Origin: CAZBWE01 sp964495465
Lineage (GTDB): Bacteria > Planctomycetota > Phycisphaerae > Sedimentisphaerales > Anaerobacaceae
Direction: 5' to 3'
NCBI GenBank assembly: GCA_964495465.1
Contig: CAZBWE010000114.1
Coordinates: 1-6,144 of the forward strand
DNA: 6,144 bases
Positions 1 to 6,144 of the stretch are shown here, in pieces. Made by a program: the position numbers and the translations under genes. Positions within the stretch are counted from its first letter, which is position 1, and each line of letters starts with the position of its first letter. Under the pieces are notes generated by a model. It did not search any database, was not told the origin of the DNA, and saw only the letters and a list, made by a program, of their open reading frames with translations.

Positions 1-1096
1 CCTTTGGAGAGATGTTAAGCAGCAGCTGGCCGTTCTTGCTGACGATATCAATCAGCGTGTGTAAAACTTCCGCCGTGCCCTTGATTTGCAAATCTTCCGT
101 ATAGCACCAGCTGCCCCGGCTAATTGTATCATCTGTCAGCCAGACGTAATCAGTCAGTTCATTCGTTCGGCCTTTTTCATAATCTTCAACACCTATCTCA
201 CGCGGTAGGTCATCCTGCTTGAATGTAACGACAACCTCTTTGCCCCACTCGCCGGCCTTATTGAAATAGTATGCAAGGTATGAAGTTTTAGATTCGTCCG
301 GGATTTCGTCCAGCCAGGAGTCAAACCACATCAAATCCGGCTGATATTTGTCGATAACCTCGAGCAGTTTGCTCTCCCACATATCCAAAAACTGCTCGCG
401 AGGCATATAGCCATAGAGGATTGCCTGTTCGGGGTCGTCGAGCAAAGAAGGAAAATTCCTTCTGACGAATTCGTAATGGCCGGTCCATCTCTTTCTGCCA
501 TTCTTTTCCATTAGATATAGATTATTGCGAGCGTGATGGAAAGTTGTAACAAATCGCATCCCGCGTTTACGTATTGCTTTGGCCAGTTCGCCGGTGATGT
601 CGCGTTTCGGCCCCATATCCATCGCGTTCCACGGAGTCAGGTCGCAGTCCCACATTGCGAATCCATCATGGTGCTCGGCAACAGGCCCGGCAAAACGGGC
701 ACCCGCTTTCTCGAACAGCTCAGCCCACTGGTCAGCATCGAAATTCTCGGCCTTGAACATCGGAACAAAGTCATGATAATCGAACTCCGTCGGCTCACCG
801 TATTTTTGCACGTGATGTCTATACTCATTACTGTTTTTATTGTACATATTACGCGGGTACCATTCGTTAGCAAAGGCAGGCACAGAATAAACCCCCCAGT
901 GAAAGTAAATACCGAATTTCGCATCACGAAACCATTCCGGAGCAGGATTATGCTTCTTTAGCGACTCCCAGTCGGCTGTATAAGCAGCTTTGGATTCACC
1001 GCAGGTGGTTTCTGCCCGGCGGGCCTGAGAGGAGCAGCCAATCAACAATCCTGCGACAAGTATCAGGCAAAAAAAGCAGCTTGCCGGCTTCCACAT
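1..1096 (-). CDS. Alpha-L-fucosidase, family GH29, lipoprotein (3' end beyond window)
   Basis: Exo-glycosidase expected to release L-fucose from glycans by the retaining mechanism of GH29. Translation of the minus strand from the ATG at 1096 gives 365 residues with no stop before the left edge. GH29 proteins are usually 430-500 residues or more, so roughly the last fifth is missing. Residues 1-20 are a hydrophobic signal ending in a lipobox (LLIGC, Cys21), so the enzyme is probably a lipid-anchored envelope protein. The catalytic barrel opens with PEWFRDAKFGIYFHWGVYS (about 53-71), followed by EHHDGF (141-146). MWFDSW (256-261) follows, where Asp259 aligns with the family nucleophile. GSWCY (328-332) and LLLNISP (358-364) are typical late GH29 motifs. 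I could not assign the acid/base residue. The start is supported by GGAGG eight bases upstream. The gene lies 56 bases after the lyase-glycosidase gene, so co-transcription is likely. Family call is firm; the natural substrate (pectin side chain, xyloglucan or other) is inferred from context. Confidence 0.93.
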   Translation of the reverse strand, partial: MWKPASCFFCLILVAGLLIGCSSQARRAETTCGESKAAYTADWESLKKHNPAPEWFRDAKFGIYFHWGVYSVPAFANEWYPRNMYNKNSNEYRHHVQKYGEPTEFDYHDFVPMFKAENFDADQWAELFEKAGARFAGPVAEHHDGFAMWDCDLTPWNAMDMGPKRDITGELAKAIRKRGMRFVTTFHHARNNLYLMEKNGRKRWTGHYEFVRRNFPSLLDDPEQAILYGYMPREQFLDMWESKLLEVIDKYQPDLMWFDSWLDEIPDESKTSYLAYYFNKAGEWGKEVVVTFKQDDLPREIGVEDYEKGRTNELTDYVWLTDDTISRGSWCYTEDLQIKGTAEVLHTLIDIVSKNGQLLLNISPK

Positions 1097-1104
1097 CTTT
1101 GCGA

Positions 1105-1109
1105 CCTCC
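1105..1109 (-). promoter_or_regulatory. Ribosome binding site of the GH29 fucosidase gene
   Basis: On the minus strand the sequence reads GGAGG, then eight bases (TCGCAAAG), then ATG. This is a near-ideal Shine-Dalgarno spacing. It fixes the start codon at 1096, which also gives a complete lipoprotein signal peptide. Confidence 0.75.
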
Positions 1110-1116
1110 AAAACAA

Positions 1117-1151
1117 ACTATGAACTATAAACAATGAACTACGAACCACGA
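1117..1151. repeat. Five degenerate 7-bp tandem repeats in the intergenic spacer
   Basis: On the plus strand five heptamers stand head to tail: ACTATGA, ACTATAA, ACAATGA, ACTACGA and ACCACGA. The consensus is ACTAYGA, and each unit departs from it at no more than two positions. They fill almost the whole 56-base spacer between the stop of the lyase-glycosidase gene (1153) and the ribosome binding site of the fucosidase gene. The units are too diverged to suggest active slippage. Role unknown: it could be a decayed microsatellite or a protein-binding array. Confidence 0.7.
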
Positions 1152-1152
1152 T

Positions 1153-2659
1153 TCAGGGCATACGTTTGAGACCTTCCCAGCGTATCTTCCATTTTCCATT
1201 ATCGGGAAAACCTGGCGTCGGCCGGTCGGCGCAGCCATCCCAGCCCGCAGCCATCATTGCAACAGCCGAAAGCAATCCGCCGTTTCCCGGCAGGTAAAGC
1301 GGCAAGCGGGCCGACTGGTAATTATGTCCGTTGGCAAGGTAACGGTTCTTCTGCGATTCGATGAAAAGTGCATCCACTGCTTTTTCGGGCTCGCCCAGCC
1401 GGGCCGCCGTCATTGCAAGCATCGGATAATCCCAGCCCCAGGTTGTCGGCCATTCCCAGCTCTGCAGGACATTGTCGAGCGTCCGCCTCATAGTGTTCGG
1501 GTCAATCAGCGGCGTTGGAGGAACAAAACCAAGCGCAGCTACCATAGAAGGATGGTCGTGCAGTATCGTATAGGGCGGGGTCTCGATTGCCGTGTAAATG
1601 CCTTCCCGAATAGTGGGATGCGAAAGCAATTTTATTACCCTGTCCCACTGGGGCTCACAGTCCATACCTAGCCGCTGGCGCCACTTCTGAGCGGTTTCAA
1701 GTCCCCAACACCAGTAGGCCAGCTCGAATGTCGGGTTGAGATTGTTTGCCTTTTGCGGCCCATAGCTTTCCTGGGCCGGTATTAACGCCGGCCCCAGCAC
1801 GTAGCGCCTGCCGGCTTCATCCCACACGGGATATGAAGCCATAAACTCGGCAGTCTCAAAAACAATATCTTTGTATCGCTGGAGAGTTTCACGGTCTCGA
1901 CGTTCACGATAGCATAACTCTGCGTAATAAATCGGGTGGGGCTGCTGCCATATCAGGAATACTCCGACCTGACTGGGACTTTCCCTGCCGTGCGGTGAGG
2001 TCATTTTTGGCCAGCGGGCGCCTCGATAGCCCTGCTGCTCTGCCGTCTTCTTTGCCAAAGGGAGAATCGATTGGTACCACGGCAGAGACCTCTCCAATAG
2101 CTCCAGCCGGTCCCACAGCGCAAAATGCACCGCATGCCACCAGTGCATCTCCAGATGAAACTTGCCGAACCAGCTATTGTTCACAAGCCCCGTTTCCTGA
2201 GGCGGGCAGGAACCGCAACATTGAATGGCCGTCAGGTATTGTGACAGAACAACTCTCCGTTCGAGCTCGGCTGCACGAGGGTCGGAGCACTGGGAAAAAT
2301 CAATCGCCCCGCCGGTGCCCCAGAATCGCTGCCAGTGATGTGCGGCTGCTGTGCGAACCGAATGAAAATCCGGCAGCAGGCCTCTGGCCGGAATTGGAGA
2401 AAAGGCAAATGCAATTTCGAGCCAGGCATTTCCGCCTGAAGCATTGTGCTGATAAATCTCAAATTCGTGTTGTGATTTGGTTCGCAAATCTGCTTCCTGC
2501 GACCAGCCGAGGTAAACATAGTAACGGTCGGCATCGAGCGTCCGTGTCAAAATTGCCTGATGGTCTGCGAGTTCCAGCGCAGTTGTATGGAGCTTCGGAT
2601 GCTCCCAATCCGCCGCGCCGCGCCAACTCGCACTGCCATAAGGAAACGCCAGCGAAACC
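1153..2659 (-). CDS. Six-hairpin (GH65/GH95-like) glycosidase module, C-terminal part of a PL11 fusion gene
   Basis: This is the portion after the assembly gap of the gene that starts at 4816. The frame is open from the gap edge for 501 codons to a TGA at 1153-1155. The sequence resembles uncharacterised (alpha/alpha)6-barrel hydrolases, about 680-720 residues long, often annotated as GH65-like. Numbering residues from the gap, it begins in the N-terminal beta domain (VSLAFPYG, 1-8). It passes through a linker to the helical barrel, with KFHLEMHWWHAVHFALW (166-182), PAQESYGPQ (294-302), NPTFELAYW (308-316) and TTWGWDYPML (405-414). It ends in FPDNGKWKIRWEGL (484-497), which I recognise as the natural C-terminus of the family. 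Acidic residues in the conserved motifs (for example Glu170, Glu297, Asp410) are candidates for catalysis, but I cannot assign them. Substrate is unknown; fusion to a rhamnogalacturonan lyase and the adjacent fucosidase point to pectin. About 130-170 residues are probably hidden in the gap. Any open frame read through the Ns from 2865 has a false first 35 residues. Confidence 0.82.
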
Positions 2660-2759
2660 NNNNNNNNNNNNNNNNNNNNNNNNNNNNNNNNNNNNNNNNN
2701 NNNNNNNNNNNNNNNNNNNNNNNNNNNNNNNNNNNNNNNNNNNNNNNNNNNNNNNNNNN
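2660..2759. other. Assembly gap of 100 N, probably of unknown true length
   Basis: Exactly 100 undetermined bases, the conventional placeholder when the gap size is unknown. The coding sequence enters the gap two bases into a codon (CA-) and leaves it with the last base of a codon. The frames on the two sides differ by one as written. They join only if the real gap length is a multiple of three, so 100 cannot be right if the gene is intact. Comparison with remembered homologues of the glycosidase suggests the gap really covers roughly 400-500 bases. Confidence 0.95.
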
Positions 2760-4816
2760 TGATAGTCGGGAAAAGTCTGCAGGCCGGTGATGTCGGCGGT
2801 GAAAGCAAACTCGCCGTTGCCGACACTAAGCGGTGTGAGCGGGTCGGGCTTGTTGAGCGTAACATTGTGCCTCGTTACCAATGCCCGGCGGTCAATTCCG
2901 CTTTCAGCAGAAACCTGATGTCGTCGGTTTTCAGTTTGTGAGACCATCGGGCTAACGGCCTCAGACGTTTTGTCCTGCGGAGTTTGGTCGGTAACAGCGG
3001 CGGTGCTGTTGGGGTCGTTGGAATCAACGCCGAGATAGTAACTGGTCATAGGAACCTGGTCGTAGCCCATCGCCCTTAAAGCCACATCCAGCCGATATAT
3101 AGGGTCCTGCATTAGGCAAACTCGCCTGTCACGTGCCGGTATTACAGTCGTATAGATTCGCATTTCATTGCCGACGTAAGTTATGAGCTCCTCGCGCCAG
3201 TCGCCGAGGATGTCGGCCATTAATATAACACGGCCCTCGATACCGGAGGTGAGGGTCGGGCCCTTGTATTTGAAAATTGACAGCTCGCGAGACCAAAACC
3301 CTCTGCCCTGTATGAGCTCTCGCAGCAGGTCGCCGTCCCACCAGATAGGCTCACAATCAGGCGGTGCGGGACTGCCCAGGTTCTTTCCCTGAGCTGAGAA
3401 GAAAAATTTATCGCCCCAGCATTCCATACCAGGAATTGTCGGGTCGATGTCAGCAGCAAAATCAAACCTCATTTGATTATCGGCTATTTCCTCTGTAATG
3501 CCCCATATCAGGTTACCGGTGCGGGCATCCCACAGACTCAGTCCGTTCTGCGGATGCGGGTCTTCGTAGCTGTAGAGAACCTCCAGGCCTGGGCGTTCAG
3601 GGTCAATATCGGATATATAAAATCTGTCGCCGTGCCCTAAACCGGTGCTCCACATAATCCGTCCGTCGTTATCAATCGCTATCGAGCCGTTCAATATCTC
3701 GTCACAGCCATCGCCATCGATGTCTGCTACGTGGATGTTATGCTGGCCCTGGCCCTGATATTTCCAGCCGGAGGTTTGATTTGACCAGCTCCAGGCCTTA
3801 TGAAGCTTCTTGTCCTGCAAATACCAGGCGTCTATTCTCATCAGCCCATAGATACCGCGGATAACCAACAAGCTGGGCGTTTTGCCGTCGAGATATGCGA
3901 CGCCCATCATATGTCGGCTTGCGCGGTTGCCGGTAGTATCTCCCCAGTCGCTGAGCTGTCCCCGTGCAATCCAATCGACCCTGTCAATAACCTCGCCTGT
4001 TTCTCCGTTTAAAACGGAGCAGTATTCCGGTCCGGTGAGGACCTGGCCGTTCTCGTCACGGTGGTCGCCCTCGCCGGTCTTCAGTGCGACCTCGGCCTTG
4101 CCATCGCCGTCGAAATCATAGACAATCATCGGCGAGTACCAGGTGCCCAGCTCAATAGACCAGCCGAGGTCCATTCTCCAGAGAAACGTTCCGTCTCTTT
4201 TATAGCCCTCGACCTTGAATGTGTCGGGGCTTTTCTGCACCCTGCCCGGGTCCACGCGTCCGCCGGGCCGCTTGATAATAAAATCATACTCGCCGTCGCC
4301 GTCCAAATCTCCGATACCCACTTTGTGAATCCCGCGGCCGGAGATGTCATCCCGCAGCTTGAGCGAGATATACTGCTGCATCGGCGGCTCAGCCGAAAGC
4401 TCCGCCCGTGGGGAAGCGGCCTGCTCGATACCCTGCACAACAGGCGCAACCCACCAGGCATTGTTACAGTCCAGCGGTGCATCGGCATCGATGAAGTCGG
4501 TTGTCTTTTGAATTAGCTCGGCGTTCAACTTTACAGCATCTGCATCATTCGTGGAACGGTAAACATTAAACGCGATGCCTTCGGGGTCTGTTTTTAACAA
4601 CCGCCAGCCGATATAGACTTTGCCCGTATCAATCGGCGTAGCGACAACACCGCGGCCGAGCTTCTCTTCAATCCGCTGCTCGGCCCACCCTAAAGTGGGA
4701 TTTTCCTTATAAAGCGGATTGAGCGTATAAGCGCTGTAATTCGGCGGTATCGAAGACCCTACAGCTGACGAACATAAACAAAACAAAAACAAAACAAATG
4801 CGTGCCTCCTAAACAT
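2760..4816 (-). CDS. Secreted PL11 rhamnogalacturonan lyase fused to the start of a six-hairpin glycosidase (interrupted by gap)
   Basis: PL11 enzymes cleave the rhamnogalacturonan-I backbone by beta-elimination, leaving an unsaturated galacturonosyl end. From the ATG at 4816 residues 1 to about 20 form a signal peptide (basic FRRH, hydrophobic core, SSAVGS), so the protein is exported. Residues about 53-130 form the N-terminal beta-sandwich (VYIGWRLL, IAFNVYRS). Residues about 150-596 form the beta-propeller, with calcium-type DxDGDG loops at 170-175, 234-239 and 365-370, GQGQHNIHVAD (355-365), TGLGHGD (391-397), IWWDGDLLREL (491-501), ADILGDWREE (534-543) and SYYLG (592-596), the usual end of a PL11 enzyme. 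Instead of stopping, the frame continues through a polar Ser/Thr/Gln-rich linker (about 597-640). It then enters ALVTRHNVTLNKPDPLTPLS (645-664) and SVGNGEFAF and TGLQTFPDY (664-685), the N-terminus of the glycosidase whose remainder lies at 1153-2659. The glycosidase start has no signal peptide of its own, which fits a true fusion. The continuation of this frame past the gap to 2459 is an artefact. Confidence 0.92.
4805..4810 (-). promoter_or_regulatory. Shine-Dalgarno-like AGGAGG inside codons 3-4 of the PL11 gene
   Basis: A perfect AGGAGG lies just downstream of the ATG chosen as start, not upstream of it. The upstream sequence has only a weak GGCGG seven bases before the ATG. The next in-frame start-like codon is TTG at codon 9 (12 bases after AGGAGG), and using it would remove the basic end of the signal peptide. 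I keep the ATG because it gives a complete signal peptide, but the start is less certain than usual. Confidence 0.35.
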
Positions 4817-4820
4817 AACT

Positions 4821-4835
4821 AACCGCCTTTCGGTT
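4821..4835 (-). promoter_or_regulatory. Small hairpin in the PL11 leader
   Basis: AACCG and CGGTT form a 5-bp inverted repeat around a 5-base loop (AAAGG on the minus strand), five bases upstream of the ATG at 4816. In the transcript it would bury the weak GGCGG ribosome binding sequence. The stem is short enough to be chance; no ligand or regulator is implied. Confidence 0.25.
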
Positions 4836-4870
4836 TAAAAAGTTGAGTTTCCAATTAATCTGTACTTTCC

Positions 4871-4903
4871 AAAAAGTAAAATGCTAAGCAACGAGCTTTA
4901 GCA
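4871..4903 (-). terminator. Putative intrinsic terminator between the permease side and the PL11 gene
   Basis: On the minus strand TGCT(A)AAGC and GCTTAGCA pair into an 8-bp stem with one bulged base and a 5-base loop (TCGTT), followed directly by TTTTACTTTTT. The stem is only moderately GC-rich, so strength is uncertain. It lies about 55 bases upstream of the PL11 start codon and would insulate that gene from transcripts arriving from the right. The stop codon of a doubtful 78-codon ORF lies inside it. Confidence 0.5.
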
Positions 4904-5190
4904 ATTTATAAAACTGCTTATGAATTTTGTTAATTTCATAGCTTTTATCAGAACCAGCCAAAAATGTCCACTTCAAAACCTCTCTTCTAATAGCAGCACA
5001 CTTATCATCATGAGGCGACCGCCGATTTGCATTATCCCATGGGCTATCACTGCGGTTGCAGAGAACCCTTGCGGACTTGTCCCAGGCCCACACCACCAAA
5101 TACAGCCACAGACCGATCACCGCCGCACACAGCGGGTCTGCCTGCTTTTAATCGTCGGTATAAATCCCTAAAAATTATCACAAATCTGCT
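4904..5190. other. Intergenic region with a doubtful 78-codon ORF, no confident gene
   Basis: Part of the ~500-base space between the permease and lyase genes. One minus-strand frame is open from a GTG at 5120 to a TAG at 4884-4886 and encodes a hydrophobic start (IGLWLYLVVWAW) followed by a charged tail. It has no ATG and no ribosome binding site. An in-frame stop lies about ten codons upstream of the GTG, and I recognise no family. In its favour, it ends in the terminator-like hairpin. It may be a remnant gene, an untranslated transcript or random sequence. An overlapping plus-strand frame (4920-5171) has equally little support. I see no tRNA and no riboswitch here. Confidence 0.4.
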
Positions 5191-5280
5191 GGCCTGAGCG
5201 AACCTGTCCTGGGCGTTGTCGAAGGAGCAAATGCTCTGCCGTAGCCAAAAGAGAGATTCCTCGCTGCGCTCGGAATGACG
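5191..5280. repeat. Dispersed intergenic repeat elements (two adjacent types)
   Basis: Two short sequences of kinds that recur between genes in many bacterial genomes lie side by side. The first, at about 5191-5225, contains CCTGAGCGAA and TTGTCGAAGG. The second, at about 5252-5280, contains an imperfect palindrome, ATTCC and GGAAT around CTCGCTGCGCT. On the minus strand it is followed by CTCTCTTTT, so it could act as a weak terminator after the permease gene. When translated these repeats give the familiar spurious peptides RHSERSEESL and SFDNAQDRF, so the 90-codon ORF across them (5047-5319) is not a gene. The boundaries are approximate, and recognition rests on recalled patterns, since only one copy of each is in the window. 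Confidence 0.6.
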
Positions 5281-5322
5281 TGTCGTGTTCGTATGTTTAA
5301 TGCTTCTCGAATAATGCACTAT

Positions 5323-6144
5323 TTACCACATAGCCCTTAAATGCTCAATCACCACCAGCAGTTTGTCCAGCGCCAAAAACATCAGAGATAAAATCGCAAT
5401 TACCCACATCACCGCCTTTACATCTCTTGCCCTGCCGGATACTACCTTTATAAGTACATAAGAAACAAATCCGAACGCCAGGCCCGTGCTGATACTGTAG
5501 CTCAAAGCAATCATCACCATAATAATAAATGCCGGAAATGCCTCGCCCAGATTTGAAAAGTCTATTTTCTTAACCTCCTTCATCATAAACAGTCCCACCA
5601 TAATAAGCGCCGGAGCCGTTGCATATTCCGGCACTACTTCCACAATCGGCACAAACAATATTGCCAGTAGAAACAGCAGGCCGGTAACTATAGAAGTCAA
5701 GCCCGTTCGTCCGCCCTGCTCGATACCCGCAGCCGATTCAATATATGAAGTAGTGGTTGACGTCCCTAACACAGCTCCTATCATAGTTGCAACAGCATCG
5801 ATGCCCAGCAACCTGTCCAGCCCTCTGATTTTCCCCTCTTTATCTACCATATTCGCCTGGTGACAGCACGCCACCAGCGTTCCGATACTGTCAAACATAT
5901 CCATAAACATCAGTGTAAAAATACTTCCCAAAAAGCTCCATTTTAAAGCACTAAAAATCTTCAATTGCAGCGAGACCGCCTTTATATTCAAATGCAGCGA
6001 GATAAATTTCTCAGGCAGTGCGGTTTTTTCATCAAATAAAATTGCCAGGCCGGTTGACACCAGTATCCCGATGACAAGACCTCCTGAGACCTTTTTCATT
6101 TCAAAGAAAATCATTACCAACAGACCCACAAGGCCTATAAGGAC
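5323..6144 (-). CDS. NCS2-family purine permease, AzgA/PbuG type (5' end beyond window)
   Basis: Inner-membrane transporter of the AzgA-like branch of the nucleobase-cation symporter-2 family, which imports adenine, guanine or hypoxanthine with protons. The frame is open from the right edge for 273 codons to a TAA at 5323-5325. Relatives are about 430-480 residues, so the first third or more is outside. A GTG at 6129 is not the true start: the in-frame residues before it (VLIGL) continue the same membrane segment. Visible motifs, numbered from the edge, are MFDSIGTL (about 83-90), GTSTTTSYIES (127-137) with GGRTGLTS (144-151), the family substrate-site signature, and ATAPALIMVG (175-184). Several hydrophobic helices follow, ending in a short tail (EHLRAMW). 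The key motifs are intact and there is no sign of decay. It is on the same strand as the pectin genes but separated by about 500 bases and a probable terminator, so it is likely an unrelated unit. Exact base specificity cannot be read from the sequence. Confidence 0.92.
   Translation of the reverse strand, partial: VLIGLVGLLVMIFFEMKKVSGGLVIGILVSTGLAILFDEKTALPEKFISLHLNIKAVSLQLKIFSALKWSFLGSIFTLMFMDMFDSIGTLVACCHQANMVDKEGKIRGLDRLLGIDAVATMIGAVLGTSTTTSYIESAAGIEQGGRTGLTSIVTGLLFLLAILFVPIVEVVPEYATAPALIMVGLFMMKEVKKIDFSNLGEAFPAFIIMVMIALSYSISTGLAFGFVSYVLIKVVSGRARDVKAVMWVIAILSLMFLALDKLLVVIEHLRAMW

Noticed and set aside
533..961. Plus-strand 142-codon ORF opposite the fucosidase
   Set aside because: It lies antisense to well-conserved GH29 coding sequence and its translation has no recognisable domain.
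2459..2659. Continuation of the lyase frame beyond the N gap to a stop at 2459
   Set aside because: This frame after the gap gives unrelated sequence, while the neighbouring frame gives clear glycosidase motifs down to 1153. The continuation exists only because the gap was written as 100 bases.
1995..2762. Plus-strand 255-codon ORF opposite the glycosidase, running into the gap
   Set aside because: It is the reverse of conserved six-hairpin coding sequence, is low-complexity and Arg/Pro/Ser-rich, and is extended artificially by Ns.
2760..2865. A 35-codon N-terminus for the glycosidase starting at 2865
   Set aside because: The recognisable glycosidase N-terminus in this stretch is in the other minus-strand frame, contiguous with the lyase. 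The 2865 start is an out-of-frame reading of it.
4061..4516. Plus-strand 151-codon ORF and its overlapping neighbours opposite the lyase
   Set aside because: They are antisense to the DxDGDG-bearing PL11 propeller; no ribosome binding sites or domains support them.
5047..5319. A 90-codon minus-strand ORF
   Set aside because: Its translation contains the spurious RHSERSEESL and SFDNAQDRF peptides of dispersed intergenic repeats, and it has no ribosome binding site.
1..6144. CRISPR array, tRNA/rRNA gene, transposase or phage module
   Set aside because: I looked for regularly spaced repeats, cloverleaf sequences and transposase motifs on both strands and saw none. The only tandem repeat is the degenerate heptamer array.

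Overview
The window is a fragment of a bacterial genome. Every convincing gene lies on the minus strand, and a run of exactly 100 N (2660-2759) marks a scaffold join, so this is probably a draft or metagenome-assembled genome. The gene content is pectin saccharification with an exported lipoprotein glycosidase, degenerate 7-bp tandem repeats and short dispersed intergenic repeats. That would suit a polysaccharide-degrading Planctomycetota lineage (Phycisphaerae-like), but no taxonomic marker is present and Bacteroidota or another free-living degrader cannot be excluded.

Layout, in transcription order (right to left). At 6144-5323 is the C-terminal two thirds of an NCS2/AzgA-type purine permease whose N-terminus is off the right edge. 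The ~500 bases from 5322 to 4817 hold no confident gene. They carry short dispersed repeats (about 5191-5280), a doubtful 78-codon ORF, and a hairpin plus T-tract that looks like an intrinsic terminator (4871-4903). A long secreted gene follows, from 4816 to 1153, interrupted by the N gap. Its first ~596 codons are a complete family PL11 rhamnogalacturonan lyase with a signal peptide. After a polar linker of about 45 residues, the same open frame runs into the N-terminus of a six-hairpin (GH65/GH95-like) glycosidase. The rest of that glycosidase lies beyond the gap and ends at a natural C-terminus. A 56-base spacer with five degenerate heptamers and a strong ribosome binding site separates it from a GH29 alpha-L-fucosidase lipoprotein gene (1096 to the left edge; C-terminus not in the window).

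Functional reading: the PL11 module should cut the rhamnogalacturonan-I backbone outside the cytoplasm. The fused six-hairpin module probably trims a sugar from the product or a side chain, and the lipid-anchored GH29 enzyme would remove L-fucose. The close spacing and shared strand of the fusion gene and the fucosidase suggest one operon. The purine permease appears to be a separate transcription unit. The most notable item is the apparent PL11 - six-hairpin glycosidase fusion, whose reading frame is hidden by the gap.
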